DNA of 64,000 bases from Desulfallas sp. Bu1-1 (GCF_015594625.1 NZ_JADNRQ010000010.1:43932-107931), one strand, 5' to 3'; positions 35,573-45,139 are shown, counted from the stretch's first letter. The notes: generated from the letters alone by a model not told the origin. Numbers and translations: made by a program.

Positions 35573-37996
35573 ATGAAGCGCAGCATCAACAAGGCCGCCG
35601 TTCTGGGTGCCGGCGTAATGGGCGCCACCATTGCCGCGCACCTGGCCAACGTGGGCATCCCCACCTACCTGCTGGATATCGTACCCAACCAGCTCACCCC
35701 CGAGGAGGAGAAAAAGGGCCTGACCCTGGAAAGCCCGCAGGTGAGGAACCGTCTGGCGACGGGCGCCATTCAGGCCTTGCTCAAGGCCAAGCCGGCGCCG
35801 TTTTACGTGCCTGAAAACGCGGCCCTTTTGACACCCGGCAACTTTGAAGACAACATGAACGTACTGGCCGAGTGCGACTGGATTATCGAAGTGGTTGTGG
35901 AAAGGCTGGACATCAAGCAGGGCTTGCTGAAAAAAGTGGAGGCAGCCCGCAAGCCCGGGTCGATCGTATCCTCCAATACTTCAGGCATTTCCATCAATAA
36001 AATGTGCGAGGGCCTGTCGCAGGAATTCAAGCAGCACTTCCTGGGCACCCATTTCTTCAACCCGCCCCGGTACATGAAACTTCTTGAACTCATCCCCTGC
36101 AGTGAAACCTTGCCGGAAATCATGGAGTTTATGCGCGATTTCGGCGAAAGGGTCCTGGGCAAGGGAGTTGTCATTTGTAAGGATACCCCCAACTTTATCG
36201 CCAACCGCATCGGTGTTTACGGCATGTGCGCAACCATCAAGGCCATGATGGAGTTCGGCCTGACCGTGGAGGAAGTGGACGCGCTGACCGGGCGCGTTAT
36301 GGGCAGGCCCAAGAGCGCGTCATTCCGCACGCTGGATATGGTGGGCCTGGACGTAATGCTGCACGTAGCCAAGAACGTGTATGACGTGGCCACCGATCCC
36401 AAGGAAAAGGCCGTATTCGAGCCCGCCGGGTTTCTCCTGAAAATGCTTGATAATAAGTGGCTCGGGGACAAGACCAAGCAGGGATTCTACAAGAAGGTCA
36501 AAACCGAAAAGGGCCGCGAGGTCCTGGTTTTGGATTACAACACCATGGAGTACAGGCCTAAACAGGAAGTCAAGTTCGCTTCCCTGGAAGCGGCCAAGCA
36601 GGCCGGCAAGCCCGCCAAACAAATGAAGGCGCTTCTGTCCGGCAAAGACAAGGGAGCGCAGTTTGTCTGGTCCGTAACGAGAGACGCTTTGATCTATGCC
36701 GCCAACCTGCTGGGCGAAATCGCCGGCGACATCCAGTCCATCGACGACGCCATGAAATGGGGCTTCAACTGGGATTTCGGCCCGTTTGAAACCTGGGACA
36801 TCCTGGGCGTGCAGGAGGTTGCCGACCGGATCAAGGCGGAAGGCGGAACCGTACCCAAAGTGGTGGAAAACCTGCTGGCTTCGGGCCGCACCAGTTTCTA
36901 TGAGAAAAAGGACGGTGTGCGTTTCTACTTTGATCACAATACCGGGGAAAGCGTTCAAGAGCGTATCCCCGAGGGCGTTATTTTCCTGGCCCCGCTCAAA
37001 GAACAGAACAAGGTGCTCAAGTCCAACAGCGGCGCCAGCCTGATCGACATCGGCGACGGCGTGCTGTGCCTGGAATTCCATAGCAAGGCCAACGCCATCG
37101 GCGATGATATCGTCAACATGATGAATTACGCCGTCAAGGAAGTGGAGCAAAACTACGAGGGCCTGGTGATCGGAAACTTTGGCCAGCATTTTTCCGTGGG
37201 CGCCAACCTGTTCCTCGTGTTAATGGAAGCTGAAGACGACGAGTTCGATGAATTGGACATCATGGTGGATGAGTTCCAAAAGGCCAACATGCGCCTCAAG
37301 TATTGCAAAAAGCCAGTGGTGGCGGCGCCGCACGGCATGACCGTGGGCGGGGGATGCGAAATTTGCTTGCACTCGCACAAGGTCAACGCCGCGGCCGAAA
37401 CATACATGGGCCTGGTGGAAGTGGGCGTAGGCCTGGTGCCAGGCGGCGGCGGCTGCAAGGAGCTTGCTTTCCGGGCTGCGGACCTGATGCCGCCCAAGAG
37501 CATGGTCACCGTCGGCGGTGTCAATACCGTACAACCCATGATCAACCGCGCCTTTGAAAATATCGCCATGGCCAAAGTAGCCACCAGCGCCTACGAGGCA
37601 ATCAAGCTCGGGTATATGCGTCCCACCGACCTGGTCAGCGCCAATCGCGACCGGATCATCGGCGACGCCAAGCGCCAGGTGCTGAAAATGGCCGAAGAGG
37701 GATTCAGGCCTTTACAACCGAAGAAAATGAAAGCCGCCGGCGACGCGGGGTACGCGGCCCTGGAACTGGCCATCCAAACCATGGTCTGGGGCAAGCAGAT
37801 CAGCGAACACGACGCCAAAATCGCCAAAAAAGTGGCTTACATCCTTACCGGCGGCGGCGTAACGCCGGGAACCGAAGTTACGGAGCAAGACCTGTTGGAT
37901 CTGGAACGGGAAGCATTCCTGAGCCTGCTTGGCGAGCCCAAAACCCTGGACCGGATGAGATATATGCTGAAATACAATAAACCGCTGAGGAATTAG
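35573..37996 (+). CDS. fadN: 3-hydroxyacyl-CoA dehydrogenase / enoyl-CoA hydratase fusion
   Basis: An 807-residue enzyme of fatty acid beta-oxidation. The N-terminal NAD-binding domain has [18 protein letters not shown] (10-27) and the dehydrogenase segment [16 protein letters not shown] with the active-site His. A hydratase (crotonase) domain follows in the C-terminal half, with the oxyanion-hole segment [10 protein letters not shown] and [12 protein letters not shown]. Domain order and length match Bacillus FadN rather than enterobacterial FadB. AAAGGAGG precedes the ATG. It is the first gene of fadN-fadA-fadE, controlled by the operator at 35450. Confidence 0.95.
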   Translation: MKRSINKAAVLGAGVMGATIAAHLANVGIPTYLLDIVPNQLTPEEEKKGLTLESPQVRNRLATGAIQALLKAKPAPFYVPENAALLTPGNFEDNMNVLAECDWIIEVVVERLDIKQGLLKKVEAARKPGSIVSSNTSGISINKMCEGLSQEFKQHFLGTHFFNPPRYMKLLELIPCSETLPEIMEFMRDFGERVLGKGVVICKDTPNFIANRIGVYGMCATIKAMMEFGLTVEEVDALTGRVMGRPKSASFRTLDMVGLDVMLHVAKNVYDVATDPKEKAVFEPAGFLLKMLDNKWLGDKTKQGFYKKVKTEKGREVLVLDYNTMEYRPKQEVKFASLEAAKQAGKPAKQMKALLSGKDKGAQFVWSVTRDALIYAANLLGEIAGDIQSIDDAMKWGFNWDFGPFETWDILGVQEVADRIKAEGGTVPKVVENLLASGRTSFYEKKDGVRFYFDHNTGESVQERIPEGVIFLAPLKEQNKVLKSNSGASLIDIGDGVLCLEFHSKANAIGDDIVNMMNYAVKEVEQNYEGLVIGNFGQHFSVGANLFLVLMEAEDDEFDELDIMVDEFQKANMRLKYCKKPVVAAPHGMTVGGGCEICLHSHKVNAAAETYMGLVEVGVGLVPGGGGCKELAFRAADLMPPKSMVTVGGVNTVQPMINRAFENIAMAKVATSAYEAIKLGYMRPTDLVSANRDRIIGDAKRQVLKMAEEGFRPLQPKKMKAAGDAGYAALELAIQTMVWGKQISEHDAKIAKKVAYILTGGGVTPGTEVTEQDLLDLEREAFLSLLGEPKTLDRMRYMLKYNKPLRN

Positions 37997-38007
37997 GGGG
38001 GAGAAAA

Positions 38008-39186
38008 ATGCAAGAAGCCGTAATCGTTAGCGCAGTCCGCACGGCAGTAGGCAAAGCGCCCCGCGGCACGCTGAGGAACACCCGCCCGGAACACATGGGT
38101 GCCACTGTAATTAAAGCCCTGCTGGAAAGAACACCCGGCCTGAACCCCGCTGAAATAGACGACGTGATATTTGGTTGTTCGTTCCCTGAAGCCGAGCAGG
38201 GCATGAACCTCGCCCGCATGCTTGTGCTTAAAGCCGGCCTGCCCAACACTGTAGCGGGCGCCACGGTAAACCGTTTCTGCTCTTCCGGGCTGGAAGCCAT
38301 TGCCATCGGCGCCACCCGGGTCATGGCCGGGTTTGCCGACGTGTACCTGTGCGGCGGCGTTGAAAGCATGAGCATCGTTCCCATGGGCGGCAACAAGACC
38401 ATGCCAGACCCGGAACTGATGCAAATTTGCCCCGAAGCGTACATGGGCATGGGTTTGACCGCGGAAAACGTGGCGGAGCAGTACGGCATCACCAGGGAGA
38501 TGCAGGACGAATTTTCCGTGGGCAGCCACGCCAAGGCCGCCCGGGCCATCCAGGAGGGCCGGTTTAAAGAACAAATCGTCCCCCTGACCGTCACCCAAAA
38601 GTACCGTGAAAAGGGCAAGCTGGTGGAAAAGAGCATTATTTTCGATACCGACGAAGGCGTCAGGCCGGGCACCAATATGGAAGTTCTGGCCAAACTGCGC
38701 CCCGTATTCAAGGCGGGCGGTACAGTCACTGCCGGCAACAGCTCCCAAACCAGCGACGGGGCCGCGGCCGTAATGATCATGAGTAAAAGGAAAGCCGAAG
38801 AACTGGGCCTGAAACCCCTGGCGGTGTTCCGTTCCTATGCCGTGGGCGGGTGCCCGCCGGAAGTCATGGGGATAGGTCCCACCGTGGCCATACCCAAAGC
38901 GCTGAAACTGGCCGGCATCACCAAGGACCAGGTGGACGTGTTCGAACTGAACGAGGCATTTGCCGCCCAAGCCCTGGCCTGCATCAAGGTGCTGGAACTG
39001 GACCCGGCCAAAATTAATCCTAACGGCGGCGCCGTCGCCCTCGGCCACCCGCTGGGCTGCACGGGAGCCAAATTGACCACCCAGCTGCTCTACGAAATGA
39101 AGCGGCAAAACGCCCGTTACGGCGTGGTCAGCATGTGTATCGGCGGCGGCATGGGCGCGGCCGGCGTATTTGAAATGATCGACTAA
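38008..39186 (+). CDS. fadA: Acetyl-CoA C-acyltransferase (3-ketoacyl-CoA thiolase)
   Basis: Splits 3-ketoacyl-CoA with CoA to acetyl-CoA and a shortened acyl-CoA. The 392-residue protein has the nucleophilic cysteine in [10 protein letters not shown] (Cys91), the [10 protein letters not shown] segment, [16 protein letters not shown] and a C-terminal [11 protein letters not shown], all intact. It starts 11 bp after fadN with GGGGGGAG upstream. The near-consensus NxFC of degradative thiolases supports a beta-oxidation rather than biosynthetic role. Confidence 0.95.
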   Translation: MQEAVIVSAVRTAVGKAPRGTLRNTRPEHMGATVIKALLERTPGLNPAEIDDVIFGCSFPEAEQGMNLARMLVLKAGLPNTVAGATVNRFCSSGLEAIAIGATRVMAGFADVYLCGGVESMSIVPMGGNKTMPDPELMQICPEAYMGMGLTAENVAEQYGITREMQDEFSVGSHAKAARAIQEGRFKEQIVPLTVTQKYREKGKLVEKSIIFDTDEGVRPGTNMEVLAKLRPVFKAGGTVTAGNSSQTSDGAAAVMIMSKRKAEELGLKPLAVFRSYAVGGCPPEVMGIGPTVAIPKALKLAGITKDQVDVFELNEAFAAQALACIKVLELDPAKINPNGGAVALGHPLGCTGAKLTTQLLYEMKRQNARYGVVSMCIGGGMGAAGVFEMID

Positions 39187-39272
39187 ATGGGCAAGCGCCG
39201 CGGCTGCCCGAACGGGCGGCCGCGGCAGCCGAAATAAAAACCCAAATATTCAGCAAAATATGAAGGGGGAAA

Positions 39273-41033
39273 TTGATCATGCAAAAGGGAGCCATGTTCT
39301 TATTGGAAAACATCGACCCTGAAAACATTTTCACACCGGAAGATTTTACCGACGAGCACAAGATGATTGCGGATACAGTAGCCGATTTCGTTGAAAACGA
39401 AATTCTCCCCAACATTGAAGAGCTGGACCACCAAAAAGAAGGTTTAATGCGCTCCATGCTGGAAAAAGCCGGCGAGCTGGGCCTGCTGTCCGCCGACATT
39501 CCCGAGGAATATGAAGGCGGAGAAATGGGTAAAATCGCCGCCGCCATCATTACCGAAAACGTGTCCCTGGGCGGCTCCTTCGCGGTGAGCCACGGTGCGC
39601 ATACCGGTATCGGCTCCCTGCCGATCATCCTGTTCGGCAACGAAGAGCAAAAGAAAAAGTACCTGCCCGGCCTGGCCACCGGTAAATTAGTGGCGGCCTA
39701 CGCCCTGACCGAACCCATGGCCGGATCCGACGCCCTGGGCGCCAGGACCAAGGCCGTGCTGTCGGAAGACGGCAAGTACTACATCCTGAACGGCGAGAAA
39801 ATATTCATCACCAATGCGGGATTTGCCGACGTTTTCGTCACCTACGCCAAAATTGACGGCGACAAGTTTACCGCTTTTATCGTAGACAGGGGTACCCCGG
39901 GCTTTACGGTGGGAGCGGAAGAAAAGAAACTGGGGATCAAGGGTTCCTCCACCTGCTCGCTGGTGTTTGAAGACGCCAAGGTGCCCGTGGAAAACCTGCT
40001 TGGTGAAATCGGCAAGGGCCACGTCATCGCCTTCAACATCCTGAACATCGGCCGCTACAAGCTGGGTGTGGGCGGTGTAGGCTCCGCCAAGGGAGCCCTG
40101 GCCGTTGCCGCCAAATATGCCCTGGAGCGCCAGCAGTTCGGCCTGCCCATTGCCAAGTTCGGCATGATCAAGAATAAAATCGCCCAAATGGCCGCCAAGA
40201 CTTATGCGTCTGAAAGCCTGGTCTACCGGCTGGTGGGCGAGATTGAAGAAGCGCTGGAAAATAAAACCGACGGCAGGGAAATCGGGGCCGCTATTGAAGA
40301 CTATGCCATTGAGTGCTCCATTGCCAAGGTGCACGCTTCCGAGACCCTGGATTACGTGGTTGACGAATGCGTACAGATTCACGGCGGCTATGGCTATACC
40401 CAGGAGTTCCCGGCCGAGCGTTTTTACCGCGACGCCAGGATCAACCGGATTTTTGAGGGCACCAACGAGGTAAACCGCCTGATCATCCCGGCCACCCTGC
40501 TGCGCCGCGGCATGAAGGGACAGTTGCCTCTGCTCCAGGCCGCCCAGGCGCTGGCCGGCGAAGTAACCTCACTGCGGGCCAAAGCTCCAACCGGAGACGA
40601 AGCCCCGCTGGAAATTGAATTTGACATGGTCGACCGGGCCAAGAAGCTGTTCCTGATGGTTGGCGGAACCGCGGCCCAGAAGTTCATGCAAAAAATTGCC
40701 AAGGAACAGGAAATTATTGAAATCATGGCCAATATGGCCATTGAAATCTACGCCATGGAAAGCGCTCTGCTCAGGGCCAAGAAAGCCCTGAACCAGGATC
40801 CCGAAAACGCCGAAACCAAGGTCGAACTGGCGCTGGCCTACGTCTACGACGCATTCCCGAAACTGGATGCGTGGGCCAAGCAGGCATTAACCTATATGTT
40901 CGAGCCCGGCGACATGCTGCGCACCAACCTGAGCATCGCCAAGCGCCTGGCCAAATATCATCCCATTAACCTGATCGGCGTTCGCCAGAAAATTGCCGCA
41001 AAAGTCCTGGATGCGGGCAAGTACGCAGTGTAA
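39273..41033 (+). CDS. fadE: Acyl-CoA dehydrogenase, FadE type
   Basis: 586 residues, longer than the usual 380-residue enzymes because of a C-terminal helical extension, as in Bacillus FadE. FAD and substrate segments are seen: YALTEPMAGSDA, the YGYTQEFPAERFYRDARI segment, and FEGTNEVNRLIIP, which carries the catalytic base region. It oxidises acyl-CoA to enoyl-CoA and passes electrons to electron-transfer flavoprotein; no etf genes are in the window. The ATG at 39273 follows a G-rich AAGGGGGA; an alternative ATG lies five codons on (MFLLENID). Confidence 0.93.
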   Translation: MIMQKGAMFLLENIDPENIFTPEDFTDEHKMIADTVADFVENEILPNIEELDHQKEGLMRSMLEKAGELGLLSADIPEEYEGGEMGKIAAAIITENVSLGGSFAVSHGAHTGIGSLPIILFGNEEQKKKYLPGLATGKLVAAYALTEPMAGSDALGARTKAVLSEDGKYYILNGEKIFITNAGFADVFVTYAKIDGDKFTAFIVDRGTPGFTVGAEEKKLGIKGSSTCSLVFEDAKVPVENLLGEIGKGHVIAFNILNIGRYKLGVGGVGSAKGALAVAAKYALERQQFGLPIAKFGMIKNKIAQMAAKTYASESLVYRLVGEIEEALENKTDGREIGAAIEDYAIECSIAKVHASETLDYVVDECVQIHGGYGYTQEFPAERFYRDARINRIFEGTNEVNRLIIPATLLRRGMKGQLPLLQAAQALAGEVTSLRAKAPTGDEAPLEIEFDMVDRAKKLFLMVGGTAAQKFMQKIAKEQEIIEIMANMAIEIYAMESALLRAKKALNQDPENAETKVELALAYVYDAFPKLDAWAKQALTYMFEPGDMLRTNLSIAKRLAKYHPINLIGVRQKIAAKVLDAGKYAV

Positions 41034-41086
41034 ACCGGTTTATCCCCTCCAAGTGCCGTTTCATAACCCTCAGGTTATGTACACAG

Positions 41087-41134
41087 GGAGTTCAGGGAGG
41101 CAATTGATTCCCTGGCTCCCGGCGGCCTTTTTTT
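41087..41134 (+). terminator. Terminator after fadE
   Basis: GGGAG-CAGGGA pairs with TCCCTG-CTCCC across a 10-base loop, with small bulges, and is followed by GGCGGCC and TTTTTTT. A smaller perfect hairpin, CATAACC / GGTTATG, precedes it. Some read-through to the tetR gene 26 bases on is likely. Confidence 0.65.
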
Positions 41135-41159
41135 AAAAAAATAAGGGAGGAGGTGGCAC

Positions 41160-41747
41160 ATGGCAAAACGTACTGGAGAAAAATACCACGCCATCATTGA
41201 AGCAGCCGTCAAGGTTATTGCTGAAAACGGCTACCATAACTCCCAGGTATCCAAAATCGCCAGGGAAGCGGGAGTGGCAGACGGTACTATTTACCTGTAT
41301 TTTAAAAACAAGGAGGACGTCTTGATCTCCCTTTTCCGGACCAAAATGGGAGAATTTACCGCCAGTGCCCGCAAAGAACTAAAAAATCTGCAAGACCCGT
41401 TTGATAAGCTGGCCAAATTGATCGAACTTCACTTTACCCGGTTGGAAGCCGACCGTAACCTGGCACTGGTCTTACAGATTCAATTACGGCAATCCGATGC
41501 GTCCATCCGCTCGGGCATCGCCGCTCCCCTCAAGGAATACTTCAATATTATTGAAGATGTTGTCAGCCAGGGCATCAGCGAAGGCTATTTCAGAAACGAC
41601 GTCAGCCCAAAACTGGTTCGCCAAATGATTTTCGGCACCATGGATGAGGTGGCCACTTCCTGGGTGATGTCACACCGGGTTTACAAGCTGACGGACCAGA
41701 TCGAGCCCGTATATAGCTTACTGGCCCGGGCGCTGGCAAAGCAATAG
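41160..41747 (+). CDS. TetR-family regulator, FadR-like
   Basis: 195 residues. The N-terminal helix-turn-helix is seen in NSQVSKIAREAGVADGTIYLYF (23-44), with the Tyr-Phe pair and KEDVL that end the TetR DNA-binding domain. The C-terminal ligand domain is of the TetR_C fatty-acid type (HFTRLEADRNLALVLQIQLRQS). Position downstream of fadNAE and the palindrome in front of fadN point to an acyl-CoA-responsive repressor like Bacillus FadR; this is inference from context and family. GGGAGGAGG precedes the ATG. Confidence 0.88.
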   Translation: MAKRTGEKYHAIIEAAVKVIAENGYHNSQVSKIAREAGVADGTIYLYFKNKEDVLISLFRTKMGEFTASARKELKNLQDPFDKLAKLIELHFTRLEADRNLALVLQIQLRQSDASIRSGIAAPLKEYFNIIEDVVSQGISEGYFRNDVSPKLVRQMIFGTMDEVATSWVMSHRVYKLTDQIEPVYSLLARALAKQ

Positions 41748-41766
41748 GATTAAAACCATTCACCAG

Positions 41767-41798
41767 AAAAAAAGCCGGGAAATCTCCCGGCTTTTTTT
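41767..41798. terminator. Strong terminator after tetR
   Basis: AAAAAAAGCCGGGA and TCCCGGCTTTTTTT form a perfect 14-bp stem with a 4-base loop. It works in both directions, ending the fad-tetR transcript and possibly that of the minus-strand gene at 41986. Confidence 0.9.
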
Positions 41799-41985
41799 CC
41801 GGACTGGTGTCACTGGAGCGCAACTCCCATATCATTGCTGGCGCCGAATTCTTCGGACTGCCCCAGCAATATATTAAACGCTTGAAAAATATCCCTTACC
41901 TTGGAGCACGAAAAAAATAGCAACAGAAGTAAAACCCCGCATAACCCGTTACAGGAATTTACATTTGGAACGTCCCCAATGTGGC

Positions 41986-42432
41986 TTAAATCAAGCCACC
42001 GGCTTTCAGTTTTTCCATTATTTTGTTTATCGCCAGCAACGTTTTTTCTTTGCCCAGTTCCTGCTTGGCCAGGCCGATTTCAAACATGTTCCGGTCCCAT
42101 TTAATTTCCCTGGCAGCCATGTCCGGCTTGATATGCTCGTTTATCATTTCAATGCCATCGATAAAATCGTTAAATGCAACCAGCAAATTGTGATGTTCGG
42201 GGCTTGTTCCGAAAATGTCGGTAAAAGAACAAAGACTTCTCTGGCACCTTTTATATTCTTCAAAACAGGTATTAAATTTGTCGTAACATGACCATAGATT
42301 TTCGCTGCCTTCATTACTTTGCTGAAGCATGTTTGACAGCTCACCGGATAAGTCAATTACAAGGTTCCCAATCAGGTTGATTAGTTCGGCATATTTAACC
42401 GTATGGTCTTTAACCTGTGCCGGGTACGCCAT
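41986..42432 (-). CDS. Hypothetical protein, all-helical (148 aa)
   Basis: Starts at ATG 42432 with AAGGGGG nine bases upstream; ATGs at 42438 and 42474 are less well placed. Predicted as mostly helical, with cysteines at SCYDKFNTCFEEYKRCQRSLC spaced about one per helix turn or two. No membrane segment or signal peptide. The cysteine-rich middle could bind a metal. I recognise no family. It lies between the tetR terminator and two very short genes in the same direction. Confidence 0.65.
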   Translation of the reverse strand: MAYPAQVKDHTVKYAELINLIGNLVIDLSGELSNMLQQSNEGSENLWSCYDKFNTCFEEYKRCQRSLCSFTDIFGTSPEHHNLLVAFNDFIDGIEMINEHIKPDMAAREIKWDRNMFEIGLAKQELGKEKTLLAINKIMEKLKAGGLI

Positions 42433-42523
42433 CAACATCAACCCCCTTTTGGTCTTTTGTTCATTATATGCCAAAACAGGGGGTGTTGTCTTTATCTAAT
42501 CAAGTCGTTTTTTGTCGCTTACA

Positions 42524-42658
42524 TTAATTGCGGACCTTGATAAATGAATCGTTCAAAGCGTCTTCAAACATCTCACCCAGCGCCACCACTTCACCACAGT
42601 TCGACAAGGCCAACCATAACCCCTCGCATTGCACAAGCACCGGATACTCAAATGCCAT
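42524..42658 (-). CDS. Short protein of unknown function (44 aa)
   Basis: Too short for ordinary gene callers but preceded by a perfect AAGGAGG eight bases from the ATG at 42658. The product begins MAFEYPVLVQCEGLWLALSN and is acidic at the C-terminal half (LGEMFEDALNDSF). It may be a small soluble peptide with one beta strand and one helix. It follows the hairpin at 42686-42708 and so may be expressed by read-through from the promoter at 42895-42923. Confidence 0.6.
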   Translation of the reverse strand: MAFEYPVLVQCEGLWLALSNCGEVVALGEMFEDALNDSFIKVRN

Positions 42659-42685
42659 TCCCAAAACCTCCTTGAAATAAAATTA

Positions 42686-42708
42686 GGCCACCCCAACAAG
42701 GGGTGGCC
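42686..42708 (-). terminator. Hairpin between the two short genes
   Basis: GGCCACCCC and GGGGTGGCC form a perfect 9-bp stem with a 5-base loop. On the minus strand TAATTTTATTT follows, so it can act as a partial terminator after the 41-aa gene, or as a processing signal within a two-gene transcript. Confidence 0.7.
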
Positions 42709-42737
42709 GGTTTAATGCCGAAAATACAGGCCTGGTT

Positions 42738-42863
42738 TTATTCCCACTCCATGTCCGGGGGTCGCAATGCTTTTAAATTAAGCAGCACAAAATACCCACA
42801 CATGCCCATGCACATGAGGGTCATGGTAGTACCCATGCAATTGTTTTGCACCGCTTTAATCAA
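42738..42863 (-). CDS. Short Met/Cys-rich membrane peptide (41 aa)
   Basis: Start TTG at 42863, eight bases after GGGAGG; an ATG three bases upstream is in another frame and stops at once. The peptide has a core GTTMTLMCMGMCGYFVLLNL, hydrophobic and rich in Met and Cys, flanked by a short polar start and an acidic tail (PPDMEWE). It is likely a single-span membrane peptide; the Met/Cys pattern could bind a soft metal such as copper. It has its own strong promoter. No family recognised. Confidence 0.6.
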   Translation of the reverse strand: MIKAVQNNCMGTTMTLMCMGMCGYFVLLNLKALRPPDMEWE

Positions 42864-42894
42864 TGCATTTTCCTCCCGAAACAATCTTGTATAC

Positions 42895-42923
42895 AATATA
42901 ACATTTGCCGGCCAAGCTGTAAA
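42895..42923 (-). promoter_or_regulatory. Promoter of the short-gene pair
   Basis: TTTACA (42918-42923) and TATATT (42895-42900) on the minus strand are spaced 17 bases apart, 31 bases before the TTG start of the 41-aa gene and just after the cwlD stop. Confidence 0.75.
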
Positions 42924-42941
42924 TAAGTTTGCAAAAAAAAT

Positions 42942-43748
42942 TTAAGGAGCATTGAAGACTTTGCCTTCGTTATTCATGAATGTTTCCAGCGCCCTTTCCT
43001 TATCCACGGGGCCGTTGGTAACGGTGGCGCTGCTTGCAAAATACTTGACTATCCCGGAATAGATCGCATAGGCCACCTTGCCCTGGTAATCGGGATCGCA
43101 CATCAACCGTTCTTCCCGGGGGTTGGATATGAAACCTATCTCCACTATCACCGCCGGCATCTTGGCGTTGCGGGTGGTATAGTAATCCACCGCTTTGGCC
43201 CTGCGCTTGGTGTTTTTTAATAAGCGTACCAGTTCGCCCTGAATGCTTTTAGCCAGCTTTTCCCCTTCTTTGGACCCGGGCTGGTAAAATGTCTGGGCCC
43301 CGTGTTCCCGGGGACCGGACTTGAAACTATTGACATGAACACTGATAAACGCGTCGGCATTGCGCTCGTTGGCCATGCCCACCCGCTTGGCCAGGTCCTC
43401 CCGCTTGCGGGTAATCAACCGGCCGCCTTCCGAATCACTCAGATCAACATCCGTTTCCCTGGTCATCAAAACTACCGCTCCGGCCTGGCCAAGTACGGTG
43501 GCCAGTTTGCGGGACACCTCCAGGGTTACGTCCTTTTCGATTACTCCGCCGGGCCCTTTTGATCCGGGGTCGATTCCTCCGTGCCCCGGGTCGATAACAA
43601 CCAGTTTATTGGCCACCGACCACGACAGCGCGGACACTCTGCGGTTTTCCAGCCCGTCCACCACTATCCGGGCGGTGTAATAACCCGTTAAAATTAAAAA
43701 AGCCAATAGCAAAACATAGCGTCCCCTGAACCTTAATACCCTGATCAT
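42942..43748 (-). CDS. cwlD: N-acetylmuramoyl-L-alanine amidase, CwlD type
   Basis: Amidase_3 enzyme of about 268 residues. An N-terminal signal anchor (YVLLLAFLILTGYYTARIVV) leads to the zinc motif VVIDPGHGGIDPG, the later zinc His in ISVHVNSF and the catalytic Glu in PAVIVEIGFISNPREE. CwlD makes muramic delta-lactam in the spore cortex, needed for germination. The ATG at 43748 is ten bases from GGAGG; GTG 43769 and ATG 43757 are in frame upstream. A CATACTT box at 43802-43808 with TCATA at 43825-43829 resembles a forespore sigma-G promoter, but the 16-base spacer is short. Confidence 0.9.
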   Translation of the reverse strand: MIRVLRFRGRYVLLLAFLILTGYYTARIVVDGLENRRVSALSWSVANKLVVIDPGHGGIDPGSKGPGGVIEKDVTLEVSRKLATVLGQAGAVVLMTRETDVDLSDSEGGRLITRKREDLAKRVGMANERNADAFISVHVNSFKSGPREHGAQTFYQPGSKEGEKLAKSIQGELVRLLKNTKRRAKAVDYYTTRNAKMPAVIVEIGFISNPREERLMCDPDYQGKVAYAIYSGIVKYFASSATVTNGPVDKERALETFMNNEGKVFNAP

Positions 43749-43853
43749 TTGGCGCATCCCTCCCGGCACTTTAACGGAGGGCTTATTTAGCCCCCGTAAA
43801 AAAGTATGCCGGTCCGGGTGCAGTTATGAAAAAGGTTGGCCATGCTGTGCATA

Positions 43854-43892
43854 AAAAAGGTAGATATCGTGCAACACGGTATCTACCTTTTT
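43854..43892 (-). terminator. Terminator of rplM-rpsI
   Basis: A near-perfect 18-bp inverted repeat with a 3-base loop, based on AAAAAGGTAGATA and TATCTACCTTTTT, ends in TTTTTT on the minus strand. It lies about 210 bases after the rpsI stop. The rest of the 43770-44101 gap holds a short GGTCGG-rich tract near 43905 and nothing else recognisable. Confidence 0.85.
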
Positions 43893-44101
43893 AAGTCATC
43901 AGTGGCCGGTGGTCGGTTGTCGGAATAGCCAAAGCAACATCCAACATCAGTATATTCGACTCTCTTTCCCAACACCACCCTAAACCACCGGATTGCTTTG
44001 TAAACCAGTTATGCAAATGCGCGTGCAGCCGTTTCGACTTTATACCCGCTATTGATTTACGGTACCGGCTGCAGGGCCATTTCCTTGACGGATGCTTAAG
44101 A

Positions 44102-44494
44102 TTAGCGCTTGGAGTATTGCGGTGCGCGGCGGGCCTTTTTGAGGCCGTACTTGCGCCTTTCCTTCATCCGCGGGTCCCTGGTGAGAAATCCCGCCTTTTT
44201 AAGCACCGGTCGCATATTGGGGTCAGCCTGGATTAACGCCCGGGCAATGCCAAGCTTGATGGCTCCCGCCTGGCCGCTGACACCGCCGCCCAGCACTTTG
44301 GCAATCACATCGAAACGCCCGCTGGTTCCGGTTAATTCCAGTGGCTGACGGGCAATAATCTCCAGCGTTTTTCTGCCGAAATATTCGTTTATATTTTTGT
44401 TGTTTACCAGGAACTTGCCTTCACCGGGGCGCAAAAATACCCGCGCCACTGAATTTTTTCTGCGTCCGGTGCCGTAAAACTGGACCTGAGCCAC
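44102..44494 (-). CDS. rpsI: 30S ribosomal protein S9
   Basis: 130 residues, full length. Starts [20 protein letters not shown] and ends with the basic tail [12 protein letters not shown] whose last residues reach the P-site tRNA. It follows rplM by 22 bases, the conserved L13-S9 pair, and ends the transcript begun at the promoter near 45032. Confidence 0.98.
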   Translation of the reverse strand: MAQVQFYGTGRRKNSVARVFLRPGEGKFLVNNKNINEYFGRKTLEIIARQPLELTGTSGRFDVIAKVLGGGVSGQAGAIKLGIARALIQADPNMRPVLKKAGFLTRDPRMKERRKYGLKKARRAPQYSKR

Positions 44495-44516
44495 TTATGC
44501 TCCTCCTTCCCGTCCG

Positions 44517-44948
44517 TTACATTTCCCAAACTTCAGGCTTTTGCGCCTGGTGGGGGTGCTCACTGCCGCGATATACCCGTAACTTTCTGGCCATATCCCT
44601 ACCCAGGCTGTTATGGGGCAGCATGCCGGTGATGGCCTTATACACCGCCAGTTCGGGCCTGGTTTGCATCAATTTGTCATACCTGGTGGCTTTCAAGCCG
44701 CCCGGGTAACCGGAATGCCGGTAATACATCTTTTGCTGCAATTTTTTGCCGGTCAGCACGACTTTGTCGGCATTGATGACAATCACGTGATCTCCGGTAT
44801 TAACATGGGGAGTGAAGTCCGGCTTGTGCTTTCCCCGTAAAATCCTGGCCGCCTCGGCTGCCAGCCGTCCCAGCACTTTACCTTCAGCGTCGATGATGTA
44901 CCACTTGCGTTTAACCTCACTGGGCTTGGCCATGTATGTCGTTCTCAT
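44517..44948 (-). CDS. rplM: 50S ribosomal protein L13
   Basis: 143 residues. Contains the family segments [33 protein letters not shown] and MLPHNSLGR. The frame is open further upstream, but the ATG at 44948 ([16 protein letters not shown]) has GGAGGT at good spacing and matches the usual length. It has its own promoter and a hairpin leader, so it can be regulated apart from the S10-alpha cluster and truA upstream. Confidence 0.98.
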   Translation of the reverse strand: MRTTYMAKPSEVKRKWYIIDAEGKVLGRLAAEAARILRGKHKPDFTPHVNTGDHVIVINADKVVLTGKKLQQKMYYRHSGYPGGLKATRYDKLMQTRPELAVYKAITGMLPHNSLGRDMARKLRVYRGSEHPHQAQKPEVWEM

Positions 44949-45031
44949 TATATTTACTACCTCCCATGACAGAAAGAAAACCCGTGGCACGCCGGGGGCT
45001 CAGCGGCTGCCATAAGGTCACACATATGTAT
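44949..45031 (-). ncRNA. Candidate L13 (rplM) leader RNA
   Basis: Between the promoter and rplM the minus strand folds into TGGCA-GCCG paired with CGGC-G-TGCCA (44985-45012), a bulged stem with a 9-base loop, followed by GGGTTTTCTTTC and then the Shine-Dalgarno. Firmicutes have a described L13 leader in this position. The match is by place and general shape only. Confidence 0.45.
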
Positions 45032-45060
45032 ATTTTATTATAGAGAATTACCAGTGTCAA
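45032..45060 (-). promoter_or_regulatory. Promoter of rplM-rpsI
   Basis: A perfect TTGACA (45055-45060) and TAAAAT (45032-45037) with a 17-base spacer on the minus strand. TATAAT overlaps just upstream of the -10 but at a poor spacing. The leader to rplM is about 80 bases. Confidence 0.8.
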
Positions 45061-45139
45061 GTTTTTCCCGAGCGGCTTTGAGCAGCTCGAGCAGCTTTTC
45101 CCCCGGGCAGCAACAATAATAATTAACACCGACCGCCAT

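Noticed and set aside
36320..37189. Long minus-strand open frame (289 codons) inside fadN
   Set aside because: It is the reverse-strand shadow of a GC-rich, codon-biased gene; the product has no recognisable motif and no ribosome site.
37993..39108. Minus-strand open frame (371 codons) inside fadA
   Set aside because: Shadow of the thiolase gene, whose catalytic motifs are all in the plus-strand frame.
43854..43892. Long perfect hairpin as a riboswitch or small RNA
   Set aside because: An 18-bp stem with a T-run and a 3-base loop downstream of rpsI is explained by an ordinary terminator.
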